Shown here piece by piece: positions 22,531 to 33,386 of a stretch of DNA of 64,000 nt. This DNA comes from Musa acuminata AAA Group (taxonomy: Eukaryota; Streptophyta; Magnoliopsida; Zingiberales; Musaceae): contig NC_088327.1 in assembly GCF_036884655.1 (NCBI RefSeq), positions 18,190,001 through 18,254,000 of the forward strand. Direction: 5' to 3'. Position 1 is the first letter of the stretch; each line of letters starts with the position of its first letter. The position numbers and the translations under genes are program-made. Under the pieces are notes generated by a model. The model did no database searches, had not been told where the DNA came from, and saw nothing but the letters and a program-made list of their open reading frames with translations.

Positions 22531-24131
22531 TGTTAAGATAAGAGCGACACTAAGAGGGGGGGGGGGGGGGGGTGAATTAGTGCAACGGATTAAAACTTCG
22601 GTTTTGGAAAAATCTTTCGTACGATAAAAAATCGAACTCGGAAGTGCTTATCTTGAAAGCGTGTTCGTAAAGGTGTGCAGCAAAAGTAATGAGGAAGTAA
22701 AGCACATATGAAGGTTTGCAGTAAGGTAAATAGCAATAAGTAAATGCAAACCAGAGAACACACCAATTTAAAGTGGTTCGGTCAAAATGACCTACATCCA
22801 CTTATGAAGCCTTCTTCGAAGAGGCTCCCAACTTCCACTAGCAAATCACTTTGAAGGGGAAGGACAAATACCCCTCTTACAACCTTTTACAAGTGGTTCA
22901 CACTCTTACAAATTTTCAAAGAGAAAGAGGGAGGTGAACACTCAAGCTATTGAAAACAAAAACTTGCTAAAGGCTTTGCTAAGACTTTTATCTCAATCTC
23001 TTACTTCTCAAAAGTTGTTCTCTCAGCTGAGAATTGAGGGGTATTTATAGGCCCCAAAAGGATTCAAATTTGGGCTCCAAATTTTGAATTCTCTTGGGTT
23101 TTCGAGGCTGGCAGTGCCACCGCCGGACCTCTCGGGTGCTGGGCGGTGCCACCGCTCAATCCAGCGGTGCCACAGCTCAGTTCTTGGGTTCTGGGCGGTG
23201 CTACTGCCTAATCTGGCGGTGCCACCGCCTACACTATTTCAGCTCACTGGTTGGGCTCCAAACTTGGCCCAAACCAGTCCGAACTCGGGCCCAATTGGCC
23301 CCTACTTGGGTTATTGGATTAACACCTAATCCTAACCCTAATTAATGTGCTAAATATGAATTTAAAGACATTTCCTAAGCTATTACAAAGTCCGCAAGTC
23401 AAGACTTCTTCCGGCGAGCTTTCGACGAACTTCCGGCAGTCTTCCGATAAACTCGGAAACCATTCTGCGGACTCCCGGCAAGCTCCTAGACTTCACGATT
23501 TGATCTTGCTGAGTTCCAATGAGCTTCTTCAGCAAGCTCCGATCTTTCTCGGTGAGCTCCGTGAACTTCCAACGAACCTTCCGGTGAGCTTCCGAAAAAC
23601 CCTTTGGCAAGCTCCCTACTCATTCTCGGCTAGTTCCGGCAGCATTCCCAACGAATCTTCGGACTTCTGTCGAACTCTCGAACTCGTAACGAATCCTTCA
23701 TATTTGACTCCGACACTTTGTTTCACTTTATATCTTCATCGTTATCGTAGTTAATCCTACACACACAAGCCAAAACTCTACTCCAATCTAGACAATTATT
23801 ATAACGCGAATTGACATTTTATTGCCCAGCACATCATTGGTTGGCACTTCATCCGATTCTTCAGCGCATCATCCTCTCTTGCGGCTTGTTGCCCAATCGG
23901 CAGTTGACCTCCGCAACCCCGATATCCTTGGCGCAATTTCGCTCTTGGCCCGATGCCCGACGTCCGAAGCCTTCTGCCATCCAATATCTTAACGTGATCT
24001 CCTCCGGCGCAACTTCAATTCCTCCTGCGTTAATTGTCTAATCCTGATCGAGTAGACCTGCATCACTCAAAATGCAGTTAAATATATAAACACAATCAAT
24101 TAGTTTCATCATCAAAATCTGAGATTCAACA
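22531..24131 (-). repeat. Solo LTR, Sirevirus-type, minus strand
   Basis: 1.6-kb LTR in reverse orientation, from TGTTAAGATAAG to GATTCAACA, flanked by a perfect 5-bp duplication CATAT (22526-22530 and 24132-24136). It has a 17-base G run at 22556-22572 and TATTTATA at 23042-23049 with palindromic motifs at 23110-23235. Most of its U3 resembles the LTRs of array C, but the R/U5 side differs. It has no internal region, so it is an LTR-LTR recombination product. Confidence 0.9.
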
Positions 24132-24541
24132 CATATTAATTTTTAGGACATGCACTTATTTCTTGGACTTCCAAGAAACAAAATTCGGTTGCACTATCTA
24201 CGGTGGAAGCCGAATACATAGCTATAAGTGCATGTTGTGCACAAGTTGTCTGGATGAAAAATACGTTGGAAGACTATGAAATTTACTTAAAGAACATTCC
24301 CATAAAATGTGATAATACAAGTGCTATTTGTCTAACCAAAAATCCAATTCAACACTCTAGAACTAAGCATATTAACATTAGGCATCACTTTATACGAGAT
24401 CATGTCAATAATAATAATGTCATTCTAGAATTTATTGACACAAAGCATCAATTAGCAGACATTTTCACAAAAGCCTTAAATGAAGATCAATTTGACTTTA
24501 TTAGAAGGGAATTAGGCATGTTGAATTGTCTTTGTGAATGA
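24132..24541 (+). pseudogene. Element B RNase H, C-terminal part
   Basis: Continuation of the RNase H domain after the solo LTR. It contains the AEYIAISACCAQVVWMK stretch (about 24205-24255; T of the usual TEAEY is V), the KCDNTSAICLTKNP stretch, and RTKHINIRHHFIRDHV. It ends with a normal-looking stop at 24539-24541. RNase H removes the RNA from the RNA-DNA hybrid during copying. Confidence 0.85.
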
Positions 24542-24610
24542 GCTTGATTGTATATATTTTCCAAAAAAATTTCATCCTCTTTTCGATTTTCGTAGATTTG
24601 ACTTCTTTCT

Positions 24611-25091
24611 TTTCAATTTTGAATGACATCTTAAAGAGTGATCCAAGACACTATCCTATCTTAAATCAAACACATTAAAACTTCTGAAAATAAAAATAAA
24701 AAAAAATTATTTTTTAGCATGCCAATTGTGGCACCGCTAGAACCGGCGGTAACACCACCTGGGCACTCGGTCCCCAGGCGGTGGCACCGCTCGATTGGCG
24801 GTGGCACCGCCCGAGAACCCCCTTATAAAGAGGGGGGGGTTAGGGTCGGCGGTGGAACTGCCCCCAACCCGAGAGCACCCTCCCTAGCACTCTCACAAAG
24901 CGCTCTAAACCTCTCTCAACCTCATTCTAAGCCTCTAGAAGTCTAAGAGAGGGGTTCTTCTTGGATCAAGCTCTCTACCTCCCAAGGAAACTTATATAAG
25001 GTAAGATCAGAATTTTTTTTTTCTTCTTCCTCTCATTATTTGGCTTATTCTTTAAAGTTCTCTCTTAATCTATCATCATGATTAGATATAG
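24611..25091 (+). promoter_or_regulatory. Promoter-like leader of the accessory-ORF cassette in element B
   Basis: Sequence found in B between pol and the 3' non-coding region but absent from D. A cluster of GGCGGTGGCACCGC-type motifs lies at about 24728-24810. It is followed by TATAAAG at 24824-24830, about 170 bp of CT-rich leader without ATG, a good splice donor AG|GTAAGA at 25001, a T-rich stretch, and a possible acceptor TATAG at 25087-25091. The order palindromic array, TATA, leader copies the layout of the LTR promoters. I infer a separate promoter for the downstream ORF; no transcript evidence is available here. Confidence 0.5.
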
Positions 25092-25381
25092 CTCCTAAGA
25101 GATCATCAAGAACCAAAAGGAAAAGGGTGAAAGGAGATTCCTATGACCAGATCCTCTTTAGATCTAATGAAGTAGCCCTTAGGTATCCAAATTTCAAAAC
25201 AAGAACAATACATAAGGGCAAACATGTTGACCTAGATGAACTTGGAAACCTAGAACCCATTAGATGGTTTGTAAATTTAGATGTCTTATCTATCCTACAA
25301 ATAGATAAGCCGATTTACCCTAGGTTGGTTAGGTTATTTTATGTTAACTTAAGTGTGGACAATGATATCTTAACTACCTAC
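25088..25381 (+). pseudogene. Accessory ORF of element B, N-terminal part
   Basis: Open frame of 98 codons, interrupted by element D at the duplicated CCTAC (25377-25381) and resuming in frame at 55275. The frame begins with a strongly basic stretch (KRSSRTKRKR, about 25097-25126) that could be a nuclear localisation signal. The codon at 25088 is ATA, in a context that looks like a former start, and no in-frame ATG precedes it. The following region (PRLVRLFYVNL, then about 20 residues on to the LG.QI.I pattern across the junction) resembles by eye the domain called putative plant transposon protein. Sireviruses often have an env-like ORF here, but no signal peptide or membrane segment is evident. 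Function unknown. Confidence 0.6.
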
Positions 25382-26670
25382 TATTGAATCTCGGATTTTA
25401 ATGATGAAATCAATTGATGGGTAAATTGATCTAATCCATATTATTGAGTTAAGTGTGCAAGATTAACTACGATAGCTTGAAGACATAAAGCAAGTCTACC
25501 AGAGTCCAGTTCGATGGGTGTTCGAGAGTCCATAGAAAGTCCGAAGATTCGTCGGAGATGCTGTCGGAACCAACCGAGAAGAAATCGGGGACTTGTCGAA
25601 GTTTTCGGAAGTCCGCCGAAGATATCATCAGGTTCGCGGAGATCACCGAGAAAGCTCAGCTACTCGCTGAACTCGCCACAAGATCAAGAGCCTACTGGGA
25701 GTCCGCCATAAGAAATCCGAGGGTGTATCGGAAGTCCGCCGGAAAGCTCGCCGGAAGGAGACTCAACGTTTGCCGGTTGAAAATTTGCTTAGGACTATGT
25801 TTTAGTTACGTAGTTTACATGTAATTAGGGTTAGAATTAAGGGATAATCGTATATCCTGGTTAGGGGCCAATTGGGCCCGATATTACCTAGTTTGGGCCA
25901 GATTTGAAGCCCATCTAGTGACCCGTAGGGTCGGGCGGTGGCACCGCCTGACCGGGCGGTGGCACCGCCCAGAACCCGAGGATCGAGCAGTGGTACCTTC
26001 AGACTGGGCGGTGGCACCGCCCAACACCCGAGAGGTCTGGTGGTGGCACCGCCGGACTGGGTAGTGGCACCGCCAGTACAGTATCAATGTTAGACACTAA
26101 CAGGCGGTGGCACCGCCAGTATCGGGAACCCAAGAGAATTTCAAATTTGGAGCCCAAATTTGAATCCTTTTGGGGCTTATAAATACCCCTCAATTCTCAG
26201 TAGAGAATACAATTTTTTGAGAAGCAATAGATTGAGACAAAAGCCTTTGTAAAGTTTTTAGCAAGCCTTATTTTCAATTGCTTAAGTGTTCACCTCCTTC
26301 CTTTTCGTTGAAAATTTATAAGAGTGTGAACCACTTGTAAAAGTTGTAAGAGGGGTATTTGTCCTTTCCCTTCAAAGTAAATTGCTAGTGGAAGTTGGGA
26401 GCCTCATCGAAGAAGGTTTTGCAAGTGGATGTAGGTCATTTGACTGAACCACTTTAAATTGGTTTGTTCCTTGAATGTGTGAGTACTTACCTTTCTGAAA
26501 TTGTTATTCAAACTGCAACAAGCTTTCGTTTTCATCTTCTCACTTTACTCAAGTTATTGTCGAATCGAAATCTCCTCGCATTTACGAATTCGGTTTCAAA
26601 CTTATTAGTTTTAATCCGCTGCACTAATTCACCCCACCCCCCCTCTCTTAGTGCCACTCCAATCCTAACA
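25382..26670 (+). repeat. Element D 5' LTR
   Basis: About 1.29 kb, TATTGAATCTCGG to AATCCTAACA; the usual first TG is TA in both LTRs of D, so the change was present when D inserted. CCGGAAG-type repeats lie at about 25520-25760, a palindromic cluster at 25930-26120 and TATAAATA at 26178-26185. The terminal stem GCACTAA/TTAGTGC is at 26621-26627 and 26648-26654. Confidence 0.9.
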
Positions 26671-26672
26671 AT

Positions 26673-26684
26673 TGGTATCAAAGC
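26673..26684 (+). promoter_or_regulatory. Primer binding site of element D
   Basis: TGGTATCAAAGC, one mismatch from the initiator-Met site, two bases after the LTR. Confidence 0.8.
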
Positions 26685-26722
26685 AAGGCTTACTCTTATA
26701 TTTGGTTTAATACCCAAGATAG

Positions 26723-28266
26723 ATGGCTTACTCCGGCATGCAAGAGGGTCACTATGTTACACATCCACCTATATTCAATGGGTCAGATAACACGTATTGG
26801 AAGACTCGTATGAGGATCTTCCTTATTTCCATGGATTTTGAGCTTTGGAATATTGTCAAAAATAGATTTCAGAAGTCTTCTCTTCCGATGGCCGAATGGG
26901 ATGAATTAGAGAAGAAGGTTTTTGCTTTAAACACAAAGGCTATGAATGCCTTATTTTGTGCACTTGACAAAAATGAATTTAATCGTGTTTCGATTTGCGA
27001 TTCAGCTTTTGATATTTAGAGAACTCTTGAGGTCACTCATGAAGACACTAGCCGAGTGAAAGAGTCCAAAGTCAACATTCTTGTGCATTCTTACAAACTT
27101 TTCTGGATGAAACCAAGTGAGTCCATCGAAGACATGTACACTCATTTCATGGATGCCATCAATGGACTTAAAGCTCTTGGTAAAGGATTTTCTAACTTTG
27201 AACTAGTAACTAAAATTTTAAGATTCCTTCCAAAGAGTTGGGATCCAAAAGTTACGGCCATTCAAGAGGCCAAGGACCTTAAAACATTTCCTCTCGAAGA
27301 ACTTATTGGGTCTCTTATGACCTACGAAATGACGTGCCATGCTCATGAAGAGCTCGAGAACCCCCTTCCAAAGAACAGGAAGGATATGACACTTAGAACA
27401 CAATAAGACTACTTGAAAGGAACATCAAGTGATGAGGACAGTGACGATGACATTGCACTTTTAACTCAAAATTTTAAAAAATTTATAAGAAATAACAAAT
27501 TTAAAAATGATACAAAAAAAAAACTTAAACATAAAAAGAACCAAGTAATATACTACGAATGCAAGAAGCTAGGGCACTTCAAAAATAAATGCCCCCAAGC
27601 CAAGAAGAAGCAACTGAAGAAGAAGAAAGCTTTGAAAGCGACTTGGGACGACTCAAGTGATTCCAAGAATGAAGAAGTTAACACACAAAGAGGAGGCAAA
27701 CTTCGCGCTAATGGCTTTAGGAGGAGAGGTATGTGATTTAATTAATGAAGATTTATCTTTCGATGAACTTTCTATCACTTTTCATGAATTATTTGATGAG
27801 TGTAGAACTATTAGTAAGAAGTTCAATCTATTAAAGAAAGAGCATGACTTACTACAAAATAAGCTTGATAATCTTCAAACTCCTCCATGCACTATGTGTG
27901 AACACTTAGAAGCAATAAAAAATGAGAATTTGCTACTTAAAGAGACCTTAAACAAGTTTAAGGTCGGTAGCAAAGGCTTGGACATTATCCTTGCAAACAA
28001 GAGTCACATCGCAAATAGAAGTGGAATTGGTTTTGTGAGAGGATCTCATCAAAATCCTACCACCTTCATTAAAGGACCCACATTACATGTTTCACCTCAT
28101 TTGAAATGTAACTTTTATTGTAAATCCGGATATGTTGTTTACAAATGTCCATTTAAGAAAATTAGCCCACATACGTTGATATGGGTTCCTAAAGGAACTA
28201 TAAATAATTCAATGATGAATAACAAAATTAGTAGATCAATTTTTGAGGACCCCAAAATCAAATTGG
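26723..28266 (+). pseudogene. Element D gag (broken)
   Basis: Starts at ATG 26723 with MAYSGMQEGHYVTHPP, then FNGSDNTYWKTRMR and LFCALDKNEFNRVS up to a stop at 27017-27019. It continues at 27056-27406 (FWMKPSESIEDMY, EELIGSLMTYEM) to a stop, then an acidic and lysine-rich tail. The first knuckle has lost its first cysteine (YYECKKLGHFKNKC, about 27550-27591), and a frameshift lies near 27657-27736. A long open stretch (27657-28370) covers the helical middle region and a second, degenerate knuckle. It is cut by element E at 28266. Inactive. Confidence 0.82.
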
Positions 28267-29872
28267 TGCTAGTCATAGGTGCCCAGCAAGCCAATCACGT
28301 GAGTAATGGCACATGTGACTTGATACAGAATCTTTTTGCTTATTATATTTTGGTATATATCACTTTATAACTATTGCATATATGCATATATATATATTGT
28401 GATGTCCTTGGATTTGTGCAATGGGAATCGGATCGTGATGAGATCACGAAATGAGATCGATTCACCTTTAAACATATATCCTAAATAATCTCGGTCATAG
28501 GTTACTCGAGAGGGATATCGTGATAACCGGACAGACTGGTGTGCTGTATACCCGTCCATATGATGGATGCAGCTGGTCTCATAGTTGCTCGAGTAGGGAC
28601 ACTAGGGATACAGTATAGGTGCTCATTGGAGAACGAGTTCACTGATTGATCCGCTTACGGAATCCTGGATGGTTGTTGATGCCTTATAGTCAGACAGCGA
28701 TTCCGTAGTCCTAGTGGTATATCTGGTCCTTAGACTTGAGACACCAAAGATGTCCTGTATGAGTGCTCCACTCTTTGATGCTAGACTTATAGGTTTGGCT
28801 ATCCCAGATCTAGTACAGCTGGTCATTGGGAGTGGTAGTCGACCTTACGAGGGCTATTGAGTGTCGTTAGAGGATCATCCATTCTCGGCGTCATGAGAGG
28901 AATATCTCATATGTTCTCGCTCAAACAAATCCCTGGCTAGGGTCATTCGGGTTGAGAGAGAAAGAGTTCTCCAGGAGAATCCGATTAGAGCGAGACTCGA
29001 GTAGAAACCGTATGGGTCTGACAACACCATGCTCGATATACGGTCTTTGGGATATTAGATGGATGAGAGACTATAGGTACACGGTAATTGAGGACAGATA
29101 GGTCTAATGGATTGGATTACCCTGTATCGTCTTGGGACTACGGCGTAGTGGCCTAGTACATCCGTAGTCGATGAGTCAAGTGAATTATTACAGAGATAAT
29201 AATTCACTGAGTTAGAAGGAGTTCTAACAGGTATGACTCACGGCCAGCTCGATATTGGGCCTAGAGGGTCACACACATATGGTAGGCATTGCGATGAGTA
29301 GAGGTTCGGATATGAGATATCCGACGGAGCCCTTGTCTTATTAGATATCCAATAAGCCCCTGAATGATTAGATCCCATGGACGAGATCCAATAAGAGCCC
29401 ATGAGAGATTATTGGATAAAGATCTATTAATCTAAAAGGCTTGGGTTATTGGATGCAGATCCAATACCCACTAGGCGAGGATCCATTAGGGTTTGACAGG
29501 GGACCTCTATAAATAGGAGGGATTCAAAGCCTCATAGGCTAGAGCCTTTACTTGCCTCTCCTATTCTCCTTCCCCTCTTCACCTCAGAGCAGTCCTGGAG
29601 TTTTGAGGAGCATCGTCACAGCCCTACTATGTGGATCATCGCTAGAGAGGAGGACGCTTAACCTCCTTCACCCTCTCCTAATGATCTGCAAGGAAACAGG
29701 GATATACGATCTCCCTAGGTAACACAATCTATTCTATACGTAGTTTTTTCAGTTTCGCGGATTTTGCGCACCAATCTTCGCACGACGACAAACATCTCTT
29801 TGGGAATCGGGGATTTTGTTTTCTTGTTCTTCCGCTGCGCATGTGATGTCGCCTCGAAACATTTTCCCAACA
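28267..29872 (+). repeat. Element E 5' LTR
   Basis: 1606-bp LTR, unrelated in sequence to the Sirevirus LTRs. It has TATAAATA at 29508-29515 and a repeated ATATCCAATAAG/GATCCAATAAG phrase at 29335-29420. It is similar to 34652-36254 throughout, with scattered substitutions. Confidence 0.9.
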
Positions 29873-29873
29873 G

Positions 29874-29885
29874 TGGTATTAGAGC
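29874..29885 (+). promoter_or_regulatory. Primer binding site of element E
   Basis: TGGTATTAGAGC, one mismatch from the initiator-Met tRNA site, one base after the LTR end. Confidence 0.78.
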
Positions 29886-30354
29886 CAAGTTGTTCGTGCG
29901 ATAGATTGGTTTTAAACTGTGTGTGTTGTGTTTTGGAGAAGCTTTTGACGTCAAAATCATTGACGCAAAAGCGAAAAAGGGCAGCAACTATTGCTGCCCT
30001 CGCTGCCGTCGCAGATGGTAGCACTGCCATCTGCATGCAGGCAGGCAGCCTGCAGCAACAGCCGCAAGGGCAACGGTGCCTGCCGCTACTGCTCTCGCGT
30101 GGTGACGCGCCGTAGGGCAACTGCGCCTGTGGTCGCTGCTCCCGCGGGCAAAAACCCAGTAGGGGCGGCCGCCCGACAAGGCAGCACCGCTTGCGTGCGC
30201 TGCCTCGCGGGCAGAACCACCCGGGGAGGGGACGACACCCGCTCGCGGAGGCGGCGGCGCTTGCGGGGGCGCCCAGCTGCAGGGGCAGCGCCACCAGCGG
30301 GTGTGCTGCCAGCGGGCGTGCCGCCTGTAGGCGAGGGTAGCGACCCCACCCTCC
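29886..30354 (+). other. GC-rich leader of element E
   Basis: After about 100 bases of ordinary composition the sequence becomes strongly GC-rich (about 29985-30350), rich in GCAGC, GGCGG and CCGCC phrases and unlike anything else in the window. Open frames exist on both strands, as expected from the composition alone; none shows a known domain. I regard it as an untranslated leader or GC-rich filler. Confidence 0.5.
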
Positions 30355-30797
30355 TGTCACGGACAAACTTCTAAATAGGATGTTTGATATAATGCTTATG
30401 TATATTTATATCTTTTGGTATGTTCATGCTTTGTACAGCATGTAGAGGGATGGCCGAAGGCTTAATAGTCTCATTTTAGTTAGATTGGTGGCCGCTTTAG
30501 GCTTGTAAATAAAGGTTATGTCATGTGGACACATGTGAGAGATTTTGGTCTATAATGGACCATTTTACCCTTTGTTGTGCAACTCTTCAGAGCTTGTAAA
30601 GTCTATTTGTAATTTGCATTGTCTATGAAGTGTTTTCGGAGATGTTTGCTTGTGGATCCCGAATGAGGCGTTTTCTCTAACCCGTTCTCTCTTTTATGGG
30701 TCCTAAGGGACATGGGAGGCTTCGGGGAGGCTAACCTTTGCGGACGGACATGCAAGGGTGCCGTACGACTTAGGCAAAACTAGCTAAGTCCATGACA
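30355..30797 (+). repeat. Ty3/gypsy-like LTR inside element E
   Basis: 443-bp unit with TG...CA ends, from TGTCACGGACAAAC to TAAGTCCATGACA, followed three bases later by a perfect primer site. The ends TGTCACGG and CCATGACA resemble short plant gypsy LTRs. No second copy and no target duplication are visible, so the right-hand half of that element has been lost or was never complete. Confidence 0.6.
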
Positions 30798-30799
30798 GA

Positions 30800-30811
30800 T
30801 GGTATCAGAGC
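30800..30811 (+). promoter_or_regulatory. Primer binding site of the gypsy-like unit
   Basis: TGGTATCAGAGC, a perfect initiator-Met match, within a longer GGTATCAGAGCGGGAC context often seen in plant gypsy elements. Confidence 0.7.
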
Positions 30812-33386
30812 GGGACAAGCACTCATAGAAACACTTAGCGTGCAAATGTGGGGGACCTAGCGGGGCTGCGTTGAGGGCAGTCAGCACACACGCGACCGTT
30901 TGGGAGGAAAACGGGCATGGAGATATAGGGAAAAGGAGTCACTTGGAGGAGCGGGCATCTAACATTGACATTCAGAGAAATGGCCAACCCTTCGCGCAAG
31001 AGGCACCACGAGAACAGGCAAGCTTGGAAGAATACGAAGCGCACAAAGGTTGGGATGGCTGAGTTTGAGCTATGGCTTAACGTTGACAACTATACTTGAT
31101 GGTGCTCAAAGCAAGCGAGGCGCTTGGTAAAGGATGAGACCATGTAAGGTGGAATGAGTTGCTCAATGACCAAAAGAGTTATGCAAATCTCACAGAGGTG
31201 AGGGGAATTGCTGGCTCGAAGAATTTGGTACTCATGCATGAGATTGTATGCGGACGATGGAATGTTCATGGCCATCCCAAGGTGACCAAAACTCGGCGCC
31301 ATGGAGCATTGAAACTTTCTCGTCGGCATATGAAGGATACGTCCATAGGAGGCTGAAGTGTGCAACAAGTTCAGCATGTTGCTAGGCTTTGAGTGGTGCA
31401 GCGGGGCTTGTATTGGCGTGGAGTAGCAATTTAGCAAGTGCGTTTGCAGGAGGCAGAACAACGCATAATTTGTTCAGTAGATTAAAGTAGCCCAAGGGGA
31501 TGGTGGCCTCCGAAATGAAGAGAGATATTACTCCAACGAGACAGTTATCCAAGGGGGATAAGTCCTGGCTCTCGGGAGGGAGAATCATGTGGGTCGGACC
31601 TCACAAGTTGAGGAGGAGTACCTCAACAAACAACAACTCCACGAAGCTCAATGGACTGAACAAGCGGCGAGGAGTCATCGCATAATCTCGCTCAAGAGAA
31701 TGCATTGGTGGATGTATTGCGAGATCACGTGGGGGAGCGACCCAAACCAACACAAATGAAGGCACACTTGGAGTCGATATGGAGATCGGACTCAAGGGAG
31801 GGCTGACTCGTGGAATGGTGGGCGCGAGGGCCACCATCGACTCAATGCAAAAAACGAGGAGCGGAGCAACTTGGGTGTAACTTAGCGAAGTACCCAAGCC
31901 GCATGAAGGGAGCCAGCATAGAAGTTGGAACATGAAGCAGAGGCACAGTGCTTTCCTTAGACAGAGGTCAAGGACATGAACTCTTACAGAGGCATGTTGT
32001 TCCATGGGTCCTTCATTCTGACGGAGCGGACTCATCTTGCATGGTGCCAAAGACGAAGGGAGCTTCTGGGCACATGCACCTTATCTTGGAAAAGCATTTG
32101 ATGGAGGAACTAAGGCGACTCAATTTGCGGAGGTGAAGTTGAGTTCAGATGGCCTTAGCACGGGGCAAGAGGATGTAGAGGCGGGTACTGTTGAAGAATA
32201 TGCCATAGTGTTGCAAATCAAGTTGTTAAATAGGAAACAGTGTGCAGCGAAGATTGTGTTAATAGGGGCAGAGGCCTAGGATCCAGACAATGGGGCACTA
32301 ATTACAACGAAGTTGGGGGACTTCAGGAGCTACTAGGCGATGGACTGTCCTAGAGCGGTGCTTCATCTAGGTGTGACCTAAGAGTGGGTGGATGAAAGTC
32401 GATTGTCAAAGGAGCGAACAAAATCGAAGGTGGAAGAGACCCTGCGATGTACTAGTAGAGGCCACACATAAAGGGTTCACAATTCGAGTTCATCCCATAA
32501 GGATCAGAATGCAATAGAGATGTCACCAGGAGGCGACATGGTGCAGCGGAACGTGGTGGAACAGTTCGTGGCAATGCGATACACATGACATAGTCCCGCG
32601 AGGGACTAGATCGTACGGAGGTATGATCGGGAGCTACTGAAAGCTCCACTTCGGGGAACAACACGACGGTAAGAAGGGCTATGGATTCAAGGAGTGAAGG
32701 CCATGGTATCGCAGAGGCGGGTCTTCCGTGCGTGCATCGAATTTTGCATCGGATGAAAACCTTGGTCATCAGCATATGGGGGTTGGGTTCCACCAAAGGA
32801 AAAAGTTTGAATGCAAGTACCAGTGAGTCCTATGGAAGGGACATGATCATACAGAGGTATGATCGAAGCAACTAGAGAGTTGGACTACTCCAGAGCTCAT
32901 ATTCGCTTAAGGGAGCCCGACAAGTCAGAGGACAAGGTTGAGTAAACGAACGTTGCTACCAAGGAAGCTAAGGAGAACAGAATCGGTGCAAACCCTATAA
33001 TGTGATGGCAGAGGCCATGCATGGGAGTTGCAGTTTGTCTTTCCATCGACCAGAGGGAGTTGCTTAGAGAACACAGAGGTGTTAAAGCAGGGGGTCGAAA
33101 GGGGCGAGGAAGTGACGACGAGTCCAGAGGGATTTAGCTACCCAAAATCAAACATCAGTTATAATGGAGGTGGACTCGGAGGAGTGCCACAGAGGCATAT
33201 CTACTGATTGGGAAGAAAAGGGATGTAGATGCGTGGCGACGGAGAGTAGTGTCATGGGCATGGCAGCGTCATGGTACCGCAGAGGCGGGACTTCCGTGAA
33301 AGTCATTGATCCCTTGCTCTCATGGAGGGAAAGCGCTTGGTCGTGAAAGGGGCCGAGGAGGTGGAGCATGCAGAGAATATGAGATC
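30812..33386 (+). mobile_element. Unclassified internal sequence of the gypsy-like unit
   Basis: About 2.6 kb of purine-rich sequence with no recognised gag, protease, integrase or RT on either strand. Open frames of 60-150 codons occur on both strands without domain signs. Short phrases recur, for example CGCAGAGGCGGG near 32712 and 33278. It could be a decayed or non-autonomous gypsy internal region. It ends where copia RT begins (about 33387), with no second LTR. Confidence 0.45.

Noticed and set aside
29749..30374. Long ORFs on both strands in the GC-rich island (up to 205 codons)
   Set aside because: Overlapping open frames on both strands follow from the GC-rich, stop-poor composition. 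There is no domain, no conserved start, and the minus-strand frame runs into the LTR.
31601..32050. 149-codon minus-strand ORF in the gypsy-like unit
   Set aside because: Composition-type ORF without domain features in a unit whose other frames are equally open.
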